A stretch of DNA of 64,000 nt from Halomarina rubra (GTDB lineage Archaea > Halobacteriota > Halobacteria > Halobacteriales > Haloarculaceae), in NCBI RefSeq assembly GCF_023699475.1, contig NZ_JALXFV010000003.1:289399-353398 (forward strand). The letters run 5' to 3'. Under the pieces are notes generated by a model. It was not told the origin of the DNA. It searched no databases and was given only the letters and a program-made list of their open reading frames with translations. Each line of letters opens with the position of its first letter. Position 1 is the stretch's first letter. The translations under genes and the position numbers were made by a program. Below, piece after piece: positions 42,230 through 50,138 of this stretch.

Positions 42230-42448
42230 CTATCGGCTCGGACTCTCTTTCGCTCGTTGCTTCTGGGCGAGGTAGACGAACACCCCAGCGACGCCGAAGA
42301 AGCCGTACAGAACGCCTTTGAGCCGTGGTGAGGACGCCCCTCGCTGTTTTGAGTCGTGGTAGACGTAGTAGCCGACAGTTGGCCAGAATACCAGCAGGTA
42401 GAGGCCAACACGGAGGAACAGGCCACTGTACGCTGTAAGCGGGTCCAT
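42230..42448 (-). CDS. small membrane protein, unknown
   Basis: 72 residues from the ATG at 42448. Two hydrophobic segments (FLRVGLYLLVFWPTVGYYVYHD and LKGVLYGFFGVAGVFVYLAQ) around a basic loop (SKQRGASSPRLK). Its promoter region contains the inverted repeats at 42465-42516. Function unknown. Confidence 0.6.
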   Translation of the reverse strand: MDPLTAYSGLFLRVGLYLLVFWPTVGYYVYHDSKQRGASSPRLKGVLYGFFGVAGVFVYLAQKQRAKESPSR

Positions 42449-42464
42449 GCTCCAAGTATGTGAC

Positions 42465-42516
42465 AACACACCAAAGATATTCCGTCGGTGTGTTAGACTC
42501 GCGGCACGTGTCTAAC
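42465..42516. other. two overlapping inverted repeats between element genes
   Basis: AACACACC/GGTGTGTT (42465-42472 with 42487-42494) and, sharing bases with it, GTTAGAC/GTCTAAC (42492-42498 with 42510-42516). They lie between the stop of the 42512 gene and the start of the 42230 gene. Overlapping stems could switch, as in an attenuator, or serve as protein-binding sites. Confidence 0.5.
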
Positions 42517-42883
42517 AATACCGGCAATCGAGGCAAGCGTCGAGAACTGCCACGACCGGACGGGCCGCGCGGTCCGGCGTCACCCGGCAGAACCGCCGGT
42601 CGGTCCGTTGCACGTCGCCGCCGGTCATGGGCGTCACCGTGTAGGAGGCCGCACGAAGCACGTCACGGCCCTCGGCGTCCAACACGGCGTGAACGGCCAC
42701 CCCCGGCCCGAACCCGTCGCTGTGGGTGTCGTAGCGGACCACCTCCGCCAGCACGCGGTCGCCGAGGCCGACCGTCCACCACGGGCCGGTGTCGTCACTG
42801 CCGAGCGTCAGCGCCGCCGTCGTCACACCGTCGAGTCGGGCCTGCTCCGAGTCGCCCGTCGCCACGCTCGTCCGGTCGGTCAT
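42512..42883 (-). CDS. small Cys-containing protein of the element operon
   Basis: 123 residues from the ATG at 42883. A beta-rich body (TTAALTLGSDDTGPWWTVGLGDRVLAEVVRYDTHSDGFGPGVAVHAVLD) ends in VVAVLDACLDCRYC; with RRFCRV upstream this gives four Cys, a possible zinc site. Last gene of the six-gene minus-strand operon that starts at 45286. No family recognised. Confidence 0.6.
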   Translation of the reverse strand: MTDRTSVATGDSEQARLDGVTTAALTLGSDDTGPWWTVGLGDRVLAEVVRYDTHSDGFGPGVAVHAVLDAEGRDVLRAASYTVTPMTGGDVQRTDRRFCRVTPDRAARPVVAVLDACLDCRYC

Positions 42884-42894
42884 AGTCCCGATGC

Positions 42895-43197
42895 TCACGG
42901 TCCCGGCCCGCCCCCGAACAGGTCCTCGGGGTTCAGTTCGTCGTCGCCAGCGAACAGGTCCTCCGGGCCGGACGGGCCGCCGAGCGGGTCCGGGCGTTCG
43001 GCCTCGCCGTCGCGGCGGTGGAACAGGTCGCCCACGCCGTCGGCGAGACAGTCGCCGCATATCTCCGCGTGTTCGTATCGGACCGCCGGGGTGTCGGCGG
43101 CGTGGTCGGCACGGCCGCCCGGCGGGCGAACCGACAGCACGAACGGGTCGCCGCCGTGGAGGTCGCCACAGTCGTCACACCGAAACGCGTCCGCCAT
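42895..43197 (-). CDS. small zinc-ribbon-like protein
   Basis: 100 residues. FRCDDCGDLHGG at the start and EICGDCLADGVGDLFHRR in the middle form two CxxC pairs, a likely zinc ribbon. An acidic, Pro/Gly-rich tail with two PEDLF repeats follows. It could bind nucleic acid or protein. Lies three bases downstream of the previous gene. Confidence 0.62.
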   Translation of the reverse strand: MADAFRCDDCGDLHGGDPFVLSVRPPGGRADHAADTPAVRYEHAEICGDCLADGVGDLFHRRDGEAERPDPLGGPSGPEDLFAGDDELNPEDLFGGGPGP

Positions 43198-43200
43198 CGG

Positions 43201-43644
43201 TCACGCCTCCGGTCCCGGTGACGGCGGGGTCGGTTCGTGGTCGTCGGCGTCGTGACGAAGCCGCTGGCGGGCCACGTCGAGCAGGTGGGCGGCGCGGTCG
43301 TCGCTCACCGACTGCTCGCTCGGCCCGGCCGGGTCGTCCACGCGCTCACCGTCAGCGTCGAGCGCGGCCACGTTCGGACGAATTAGGCCCCAACAGCCCC
43401 ACCCGGCGCTCGGCAGGACTACCTCGCCCGGTCGCACGGTGACGCGCACGGCCGTCTCGCCCTGCTCGGCGGCTCGTTTCGCCGGGTTGCTGTCGGCGGG
43501 AAGCTCGGTGTAGCCCACGCCGTACTCCTCGGCGTCTCGCTCCGTCGTGTAGAGCGTCAACGGGCGGAGCGCGACGACGTGGTGCGTCTCTGCCGGTGGG
43601 GTGTCGTCGGCGTCGTACCGTCGCTGTGTGTCGTCTCGGGTCAT
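43201..43644 (-). CDS. element protein, unknown
   Basis: 147 residues from the ATG at 43644, which overlaps the upstream stop (ATGA). ETHHVVALRPLTLYTTERDAEEYGVGYTELPADSNPAKRAAEQGETAVRVTVRPGEVVLPSAGWGCWGLIRPN suggests a small beta domain; a helix and a disordered tail follow (RAAHLLDVARQRLRHDADDHEP). No family recognised. Confidence 0.58.
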   Translation of the reverse strand: MTRDDTQRRYDADDTPPAETHHVVALRPLTLYTTERDAEEYGVGYTELPADSNPAKRAAEQGETAVRVTVRPGEVVLPSAGWGCWGLIRPNVAALDADGERVDDPAGPSEQSVSDDRAAHLLDVARQRLRHDADDHEPTPPSPGPEA

Positions 43645-44063
43645 GTCGCCCCTCCGGTCACGTCGAGCGGACCGTCCACGTCCTCGGGGTCCGGTAGCTC
43701 TCCGGCCTCGTGGAGCGCGGACAGTTCGTTCTTCGCGGCGCTCACGGCCTGCTCGGCCTCCACGCGGAACGCCTGTCGCTCGGCGGTCCCCGGCGAATCC
43801 AGCCGCTCGAACAGCGGGGCCTCGCCCACGGCCGCGAGCCGGTCGGCGGAGTGCCGCCAGCGCCGGGTGCCTTCGGCGAGCGACAGCACGGTTCCGGCGG
43901 GTTGCTTCGCCAGCACGCCGTTGCCCGTCGTGGCGCTGTGATACCAGTCCCGCGCCTCGGCCTCCTCGCGGTCCATCCGCACCCACGTCTCACGGAGCGT
44001 CACGACCCACGCAGTGCCGTCAGGTGGGGCCGCGGCCTCCACGTCGCGCTTCGTCGTCACCAT
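43641..44063 (-). CDS. element protein, unknown
   Basis: 140 residues from the ATG at 44063. First half GTAWVVTLRETWVRMDREEAEARDWYHSATTGNGVLAKQPAGTVLSLAEGTRRWRHS, second half a long helix (RQAFRVEAEQAVSAAKNELSALHEAG). One base separates it from the upstream gene. Function unknown. Confidence 0.58.
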   Translation of the reverse strand: MVTTKRDVEAAAPPDGTAWVVTLRETWVRMDREEAEARDWYHSATTGNGVLAKQPAGTVLSLAEGTRRWRHSADRLAAVGEAPLFERLDSPGTAERQAFRVEAEQAVSAAKNELSALHEAGELPDPEDVDGPLDVTGGAT

Positions 44064-44064
44064 A

Positions 44065-44304
44065 TCAGTCGTCACCCCCACGGTCGTCGTCACCGTCAGC
44101 GCGATTGCGCGTCCGAACGCGCGTTCGCGTGCGGTCCTCGGTGGTCGTGGTGCCGTCGGCGTCGGTCGTGGTTCGGGTCCGGGCCTCGCGTCGAGCGCGG
44201 CCGTCGGGGTCCCCGACCGCCGTGGTCCGCTCCATCGTCTCCGTCTCGCGCTCGCTCGTAGCGGCCCTGTCGCGGTCGCTGTGGCCGTCGTTCTCGTCGG
44301 TCAT
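44065..44304 (-). CDS. small Arg/Asp/Thr-rich disordered protein
   Basis: 79 residues of almost pure low complexity (DRDRAATSERETETMERTTAVG, then RARREARTRTTTDADGTTTTEDRTRTRVRTRNRADGDDDRGGDD). Accepted as a gene because it fits with one-base gaps between two coupled genes. Mixed-charge disorder could mediate nucleic-acid or protein contacts. Confidence 0.45.
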   Translation of the reverse strand: MTDENDGHSDRDRAATSERETETMERTTAVGDPDGRARREARTRTTTDADGTTTTEDRTRTRVRTRNRADGDDDRGGDD

Positions 44305-44305
44305 G

Positions 44306-45286
44306 TCACCGACCACCTCGGCGCTCGCGGTTCTCCTCGCGGTCGTCGGCGAGGCTGTCGCGGCCACGTCGCCACCCGCGGTCGTCGTAGGCGTTCCGGT
44401 ACGCGTCGGCCGACAGCGAGGGGAAGCCGTCGGCGTCCTCCGGGCCGTCACCGCCGCGGTCACGGTTCGCCGTCAGCGAGGCGTTCTCGCGGCGCTCGTA
44501 CTCCCGCACGCTCGTCACGGGTCCGCCCAACCGGGACGGCCCGCCGTTCATCTTCGCGCTCGGTGAGGCCACCGACGCGCTGAAGTTCGCACCGGGAAGG
44601 GTGCGACCACCGACGGGGTTCTTCTGCTCGGCTTCGTTCGCGCTCGGTTCGCCGTTCTCGTAGGCGGTAGCGGCGCTCTCCACGCGCTCGGTGGCCGCCT
44701 GCTCGCGTTCGCGCTCACCCGCGGACGTGGCGGGGAACGACGAGAACAGGTCCGCCAGCGGCGTCCTGCCGCCGTCGGCGCGGGCCTCGTCGCCGTCGTC
44801 ACCGTCCGCAGTGTCGTCGGGCAGGTCGAACGTCGTCGGACCGATGACGTAGCCCGGTTCGACCGCCGCCGCGTAGCGACGAGCGGCCGCGTAGCTGGCG
44901 AGTTGCACGTCCTCGCCGGTCACGTCGTCGCGGTCGTTCTCGTCGGCCGCCTCGGCCCACTTTCGCGTCTCGGCGTTCACGGCGCTCTCGGCGACCGTCT
45001 CCCACACCACGCGCTCGTCGCCCTCGGCCTCGCTGGCGGTGTCGAGCAGGGCCGGGACACCGCCCTCGCGGTACGTCGCCAGCGCCGACTGGATGCTCTC
45101 CGTCACCTGCTCTTTCGTCAGCCGCACGGCGTCGTCGGGTAGGCCGTCGTCGTTGGTTCCGTCGCCGTCGCTATCCGTACCGTCGTCGTTGCCCACCAGT
45201 CCGCCGTCGGTCGCCACGTCGGCGACGCCGGGGTCGCCACCGATGTGACCCGTCGGGGCCTGATTGACGCAGAACTCGCGCGTCAT
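44306..45286 (-). CDS. large acidic element protein, first in its operon, unknown
   Basis: 326 residues. A helical N-terminal part (AVRLTKEQVTESIQSALATYREGGVPALLDTASEAEGDERVVWETVAESAVNAETRKWAEA) follows an acidic leader. A disordered part follows, ending in an Arg-rich tail (DDRGWRRGRDSLADDREENRERRGGR). A segment LFSSFPATSAGEREREQAATERVESAATAYENG could be coiled coil. Its ATG lies about 24 nt below the centre of a TATA box buried in a palindrome, so it is probably leaderless and tightly regulated. No homology recognised. Confidence 0.62.
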   Translation of the reverse strand: MTREFCVNQAPTGHIGGDPGVADVATDGGLVGNDDGTDSDGDGTNDDGLPDDAVRLTKEQVTESIQSALATYREGGVPALLDTASEAEGDERVVWETVAESAVNAETRKWAEAADENDRDDVTGEDVQLASYAAARRYAAAVEPGYVIGPTTFDLPDDTADGDDGDEARADGGRTPLADLFSSFPATSAGEREREQAATERVESAATAYENGEPSANEAEQKNPVGGRTLPGANFSASVASPSAKMNGGPSRLGGPVTSVREYERRENASLTANRDRGGDGPEDADGFPSLSADAYRNAYDDRGWRRGRDSLADDREENRERRGGR

Positions 45287-45301
45287 ATGGTGACATTAGT
45301 G

Positions 45302-45317
45302 CCTTCATATATGAAGG
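45302..45317 (-). promoter_or_regulatory. TATA box inside a perfect 16-bp palindrome
   Basis: CCTTCATATATGAAGG reads the same on both strands. Its AT core lies about 24 nt from the ATG at 45286, the position of a TATA box for a leaderless transcript. A dimeric regulator bound here would directly block TBP. The HTH gene at 45494 is the obvious candidate regulator. Confidence 0.65.
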
Positions 45318-45493
45318 TCCGTTTTCGGTCACACTGACGAGCAGGTCGCTCACCGGGTCGAAACGCGTCGGACCGCGCACAACCGCGCGGTCGGCGGGGA
45401 TGAGGTGCGCGTCGAACCGCGCGGAACCGCGTTCAGTGTGGCCGGAACCACGTCGGGTACAGTACGCGGTCGGGCGAGGCCGGTGGGTGGGTC

Positions 45494-45970
45494 CTACTGC
45501 TCGGCCTCGGCCACGTCAGCCTCGGCGTCGGCGTCGCCGTCGTCGGTGACTATCTCGTAGTCGAGCGTTGCGTTCGGGTCACGGTGGTCCGGCACGTCGT
45601 CCACGGGCGCGTCGTGGCCGTTGCGGCCCTCTATCCAGTCGGCCCGGCGCTTCGCTATCCTGCTCGCGGCCTCCCACTCCTCGGCGTCGAGCGCGCCCTG
45701 TAGCGACCGCTCGAAGGCCGCATACGTCGTCAGCGCGTGGCGGTCGCCGATGTTCTCGGCCACCCACGTACTAATCGCCGATAGGTCGCGGGAGATTGTC
45801 GGCTGAGAGACACCATATTGTTCCGCCAAACGTGCCTGTGCAGGAAGGGCGGCCGGGGTGCCTGCCTCTTTCACACGGTCGAGTAGGTCCTTCCGGCGCT
45901 CGTCGGGCGAGTAGTCCTCCGTCGGCTTCGACGGGTCGAGGCTCACGCCGTCGAGTGGCACATCGGTCAT
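45494..45970 (-). CDS. helix-turn-helix regulator of the element
   Basis: 158 residues. The HTH is clear: PAQARLAEQYGVSQPTISRDLSAISTWVAENIG (residues ~43-75), the kind seen in small terminase subunits and sigma/phage repressors. A helical middle (TYAAFERSLQGALDAEEWEAASRIAKRRADWI) and an acidic tail follow. It could be a repressor of the element or a replication factor. Two copies of TATTCGC at 45974-45980 and 45984-45990, just upstream of its start, may be its operator. Confidence 0.75.
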   Translation of the reverse strand: MTDVPLDGVSLDPSKPTEDYSPDERRKDLLDRVKEAGTPAALPAQARLAEQYGVSQPTISRDLSAISTWVAENIGDRHALTTYAAFERSLQGALDAEEWEAASRIAKRRADWIEGRNGHDAPVDDVPDHRDPNATLDYEIVTDDGDADAEADVAEAEQ

Positions 45971-46398
45971 TGTTATTCGCTGATATTCGCCGAGGGGCGT
46001 TGTACCTTCCGCTCACGGGGTTTCAGTCACCGGTTCGGACCGTCGGTCGCTGGCGGATGAGCGGACCCGACGACGAGGGCGGTGGTGGTGGTAGTCGGCA
46101 CCATCACGTCGGGGTGACAAAACCGCGGCCGGGGGTGAAAACCACCCCGACCGCCCACCGAGCAGGACACACGCTCGCTCGGTGGCAACGACAGTCGAAC
46201 CTGCCCGCATCTACGAACAACACCGAATGCGTCGGTGTGCATGGGCGAGGCATCCACGGCCTCGCCTCGGCCCGCACGCCGCCGGTAGTTTGGGCCGGTC
46301 CGGTCGTGCGTGGCGTTCGGGGGTACGCACGCCACCCACAGGGCCGCTTCGGTCGGGGGGTCCGCCCCCGGCGGCCAGCGACCGCCGAGCGACGAGCG
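45971..46398. other. non-coding region between the regulator and the replication gene
   Basis: About 430 bp without a convincing gene; open frames here have basic, Arg/Pro-rich translations. It holds the TATTCGC direct repeat (45974-45990) and a hairpin CCACCGAGC/GCTCGGTGG (46155-46163 with 46177-46185). Position next to the replication protein makes it, with the inverted repeat at 46498-46539, a candidate origin. Confidence 0.4.
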
Positions 46399-49300
46399 TC
46401 AGCCCGGCGAATCCGACCCGTCGGCGACCGGCTCCGGCGGTGGGTCAACGCCCTCGGCGGCGTCGGTGTCGGAGCGACCATGCCACGGTGTGTCAAACCG
46501 GAAGTCCCACGTACTAACCCTATAACGTGAGACTTCCGGATTGTTACTGTGTAACACACCCGCACCGTTCACCGGGTCGTCGTCGCCGTCAGCCGCCGAA
46601 TCGGGAGGTTCGGGCAGGTTCACATCGGCGCTCACGTTCGCGGTGTCGAGTGCGTCGTCGTCGCCGGGGGCGTAGCGGTGGGTGCGGCCCGCGCCGCGTT
46701 GGGCCAGCACGCCCGCATCGGCCAGCCGTCGAAGGTGGGTCCGGGCCTGTCGCTGGCCCACGTCCACGTCGGGGTGAGCGGCCACGTCGGCGCTCGTCCA
46801 TCCGTCGTCGCCCTGCTCCTGCTCGTCGGCGAGGTCCCGGCACGCGGCCAGCACGGCCCGCTCGCCCGCGCTCCGGGTGCGAATCACCTCGCCCGTGTCG
46901 TGGACCGGCACCCAGTCGGGCAGGGCGGCGGTGTGGACGTAGACCGTCGCGCCACCGCCGTCGCGTCCGAACCGGAGCATGGCTTGGGCGGTCTGTTGCT
47001 CGCGCATCTGCCGTAGCACCTCGTCGCCGAAGCCGGACCCGCCGTAGGACAGCCCCATACCGCGATTCTCGGTGTCGCTCCGGTCGGGGGTGTCGAACGT
47101 CTCGCCCGCCAGCGCCGTCCACAGCCCGACGTGCGCGTCGCCGAAGTGGCGGGAGCCGAACACGACGCCGAGGCGTTCGCCGACGAGCTTGTTACTACCT
47201 ATCAGATTCCCGTAATACACATCGGGGTCGGGCAGGAGGTCGGTCGGGTAGTCGCCCGCGTCGGCGGCGGCGTCGAGCGTCGCGCTCACCGCCGCGGAAG
47301 TGAGCAGGGCGGGTCGTTCGCCGTGGCGGTCGCGGACGGCCTCGCACAGCGCGGCGACCGTCTCCGGGCGAACCCAGTTGCCCGACGAGACAGGGGCGGC
47401 GCTGTCGGTCGTCCGCACGACGGTCATGCCCTGCGTGCCGCGGACGAACGCGGCCTTCTCGTCGTCGGATAGCACGCTCCGGGCGTCGAGGCGGGTTCCG
47501 ACAGCGGTTTCCCACAGGCCGTGAACGGGCGTGCCGTCGAGGCCGACGAGGCCGTGTGTGTGGCGGTAGTCCGGCGGTCGGAACACGCCGACGCGGCGCT
47601 CGTCGCTGTTGGTGAGGCCACGGACAGCGAACCCCCGGCCTCCGGGCAGGGTCGTTCGGGTGAACCCCGGCCCGGCGTCGTGGACGGCGATACCGGCATC
47701 GCGGCAGGCCGCCGCGCTGGCGTGGTGGCCGAGCAGGCCGAGCGTCACCGCCGGGCCGTCGGCGTGGCCGCCACCGGGTCGTCCGGCGGCGTCGTCGTCG
47801 CGGTCGGTCCCCTCGTCGGCGAACCACGCCAGCGCCTCGCGTACTCGGTCGCCGTCGGGGTCGGCGTCGAGCATGGCCGCCACATCGGCGAACGGGAGGC
47901 CGGGCGTCGCCGCGAGGAACGCCGAGGCCGCCCGCCCCGGCGTCCACTCCGCTCCGGCGTCGAACGTCCGGAGGAACGCCGCACCGGGGTACTCGTCAAT
48001 CACGACGGTCCGGCCTGCTATCACGCGGTCGTTGAGCGCGTGGGTCGGGTGGCCGAGTAGCACGTCGTAGTCCTCGGCGTCGAACCGCCACAGCGCCGAG
48101 TAGGGGCACTGGCCGTCGTGGTTGCACGGCAGGGTCGCGCCGAAGTAGTCCTGTGCGTGGGCGTGGATGTTCGCGGGCGTCGCACCCCGGTCGTAGCGGT
48201 CGGTGACGCGCGTGAACCAGTCCTCGCCCGCCTCGCCCATGAACGTCGGGCAGAACTCGAACGGAGAGGGTAGCCGTTTCGCCGACAGGTCGAACTCGTC
48301 GCACAGCCGTCGAAGCTCGTCATACGTCTCCTCGTTGCCACGTTGGACGAGGACCGTCACCGGCTTGCCCGTCTCCGCGGCGGCGGCCACCACGCTGTAG
48401 CTCTTTCCGGCGCTCGGCGGGGCGTCCAACACCACGCGGTCGCCGCGCTGAACCGCGCTCGCCAGCGCGGTCTGTGTCCGCTCGCGCACGGCGTCGAGCG
48501 TCAGCCCGTCGTCCTCGCGGCGGTCCGGTTGCAGGTCGCCCCACCGCCGCGCTCGCGGGAGGTCGGGCAACAGCGCCACGTCGGCAGGGCCGCCCACCTC
48601 GGCCGTCGCGGTGCCGCCGTCGGTCCGGACGCACTCGGGGATGTCGAAGCCGAGCGAGCGGAGGTGTTCGACCGCTCGCCACCACGCCCGCCCCGTCACG
48701 CGGCCCATGACCGTCGCGGGGTCGGTGTCGCCGAGGGCGATGCTCGCCATGACCGCCGGGCCGCCGTAGCCACCGGCCCCGGTGTCCTGCCAGCGGTCGC
48801 GGTTGACGATGTTCGCCGTCCCGTTCGCGTTCGGTCCCCACGTCGGGACGAACGCCCGCTCGCCCGCCGAGGTGTTCGCGCCGTCGTTCCATCGGTGGAC
48901 GATAGTGGCCTCCGCCACGTCGCGGGCGTCGAGTCGTTCCAGCGCGGCGAACACGTCCCGCACGTCCGTCGTCGTCTCGTCGCTGGCGGTGGCCGTCGGT
49001 TCGTACTGGTCGGCGTCGAACGTCCGCTCGGTGGCCGTGGTGGCCTGCTCGGCGTCGTCGGTCGCGGCGAAGCCGTGGGCCTCCAGCACGGCGGCCAGCA
49101 CGTCCTCGGCGACGGGTTCGACCGTCTCCGGCGTCCCGGCGACGTGGCGGCCCGTCAGCCCGAACAGTTTGGTGCCGGTGTATAGCTCCAGCACGGGCGG
49201 GTCGTCGTTCGCGCCCCACGATTCGCTGTCGAGTTGGAGCTTCGCCGTCGAGCGCCCGCCGGGCAGGTCGCCCTCGTAGGCGAACGGAGTGTGGAACCCC

Positions 49301-49836
49301 GAGGCCGACGACGAGAGCGAGGTGTAGGTCGGACCGAGGTGGACGCACAGCGCCCGCGCGACGGGATGCACCGCGCCCGTCTCGGGACAGCGGACGTTAT
49401 CCCAGTCGCCGAACAGCGTCTCGTCGCCACCGCGCTGAACGTACATCCGCCCGGCGAGGCGAGGGTCGTCCTCGGCCAGCCCGACCGTCTCGCCGTCCAC
49501 GAGGTTCACGTCGTAGCTCCACTTGAACCGGGCGTCGTGGCCGCACTCGGCGGTCGTCGTCCCGTCCCGGTGGGCGCGACAGGCCGCACAGTCGTCGCGG
49601 GCGGCGGCCAGCGTCTCGCTCACGGGGCCGTCGCCGTCGCTCCGGTGGTCCCGGCAGTGGTCTTTCGAGCAGGACAGGTCGGCGTCACGGTCGGCCCACG
49701 GGGCGAACCCGCGCTTGCTCGCCGCTGTCCGACCCGTCCACCGCCGTCGAGCGAGTAGTTCGGCGGGCCACGTCGCCGTGTCGGTCGCGCTGAAGTCCGG
49801 CCCGACGCGCTCGCTGAACGCGCCGGGGTCGCTCAC
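46399..49836 (-). CDS. primase-polymerase/helicase replication protein
   Basis: 1145 residues from the GTG at 49836, overlapping the upstream stop (GTGA). An N-terminal Cys/His cluster (CSKDHCRDH, CAACRAH, CGH) is followed by an AEP-type primase core: D-W-D at 144-146 in GDWDNVRCPETGAVHP, SSSASGFH at 175-182, then GLTGRHVAGTPETVE at 226-240. A helicase-like part starts with Walker A APPSAGKS near 472 and Walker B VVIDEYPG. A winged helix is near the C-terminus (DVGQRQARTHLRRLADAGVLAQRG). It should prime and unwind element DNA; strand polymerisation activity is inferred from the family. Confidence 0.82.
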   Translation of the reverse strand: MSDPGAFSERVGPDFSATDTATWPAELLARRRWTGRTAASKRGFAPWADRDADLSCSKDHCRDHRSDGDGPVSETLAAARDDCAACRAHRDGTTTAECGHDARFKWSYDVNLVDGETVGLAEDDPRLAGRMYVQRGGDETLFGDWDNVRCPETGAVHPVARALCVHLGPTYTSLSSSASGFHTPFAYEGDLPGGRSTAKLQLDSESWGANDDPPVLELYTGTKLFGLTGRHVAGTPETVEPVAEDVLAAVLEAHGFAATDDAEQATTATERTFDADQYEPTATASDETTTDVRDVFAALERLDARDVAEATIVHRWNDGANTSAGERAFVPTWGPNANGTANIVNRDRWQDTGAGGYGGPAVMASIALGDTDPATVMGRVTGRAWWRAVEHLRSLGFDIPECVRTDGGTATAEVGGPADVALLPDLPRARRWGDLQPDRREDDGLTLDAVRERTQTALASAVQRGDRVVLDAPPSAGKSYSVVAAAAETGKPVTVLVQRGNEETYDELRRLCDEFDLSAKRLPSPFEFCPTFMGEAGEDWFTRVTDRYDRGATPANIHAHAQDYFGATLPCNHDGQCPYSALWRFDAEDYDVLLGHPTHALNDRVIAGRTVVIDEYPGAAFLRTFDAGAEWTPGRAASAFLAATPGLPFADVAAMLDADPDGDRVREALAWFADEGTDRDDDAAGRPGGGHADGPAVTLGLLGHHASAAACRDAGIAVHDAGPGFTRTTLPGGRGFAVRGLTNSDERRVGVFRPPDYRHTHGLVGLDGTPVHGLWETAVGTRLDARSVLSDDEKAAFVRGTQGMTVVRTTDSAAPVSSGNWVRPETVAALCEAVRDRHGERPALLTSAAVSATLDAAADAGDYPTDLLPDPDVYYGNLIGSNKLVGERLGVVFGSRHFGDAHVGLWTALAGETFDTPDRSDTENRGMGLSYGGSGFGDEVLRQMREQQTAQAMLRFGRDGGGATVYVHTAALPDWVPVHDTGEVIRTRSAGERAVLAACRDLADEQEQGDDGWTSADVAAHPDVDVGQRQARTHLRRLADAGVLAQRGAGRTHRYAPGDDDALDTANVSADVNLPEPPDSAADGDDDPVNGAGVLHSNNPEVSRYRVSTWDFRFDTPWHGRSDTDAAEGVDPPPEPVADGSDSPG
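46498..46539. other. 15-bp imperfect inverted repeat in the 3' end of the replication gene
   Basis: CCGGAAGTC-C-CACGT (46498-46512) pairs with ACGTG-A-GACTTCCGG (46525-46539), one mismatch, loop ACTAACCCTATA. It is followed by GTTAC/GTAAC at 46543-46555. It lies in coding sequence near the C-terminus of the replication gene. Confidence 0.65.
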
Positions 49837-50138
49837 GACCGACCGCCTCGGTCGGACCGAAGCCGGTAGCCCGCTCGCCCGTTGCCGAGCAACAGGTCGG
49901 TGTGACAGCGGTAGCACACCGGAGCGTCGTCAACGCGGCGGCCCGTCGTCGCCGGTCGGCCACACACCGAGCAGACAGCGGCGTGGAGTGCGCGGCGACA
50001 GGGAACGCACACGAGCAGTTGCCCCACGCCGCTGTCGGTCTGTTCGTTCACGGGGTCTAACTCGTCGGCGGCCCCGGCGAGGCCACAGCACGCACACACC
50101 GGCCCGTCGGGTCGAACCGCGCGGGAGTGCGCGGTCAC
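49833..50138 (-). CDS. zinc-finger protein of the replication operon
   Basis: 101 residues from the GTG at 50138, which overlaps the upstream stop. Four Cys pairs: CACCG, CVPC, CSVCG, CYRCH, so two zinc ribbons are likely. It is translationally coupled at both ends, between the HNH gene and the replication gene. A DNA-binding helper in replication is plausible but unproven. Confidence 0.68.
   Translation of the reverse strand: MTAHSRAVRPDGPVCACCGLAGAADELDPVNEQTDSGVGQLLVCVPCRRALHAAVCSVCGRPATTGRRVDDAPVCYRCHTDLLLGNGRAGYRLRSDRGGRS

Noticed and set aside
46027..46565. Open frames on the minus strand between the regulator and the replication gene
   Set aside because: Basic, Pro/Arg/Thr-rich translations without motif, unlike other element proteins; inverted and direct repeats fit a regulatory or origin region better.
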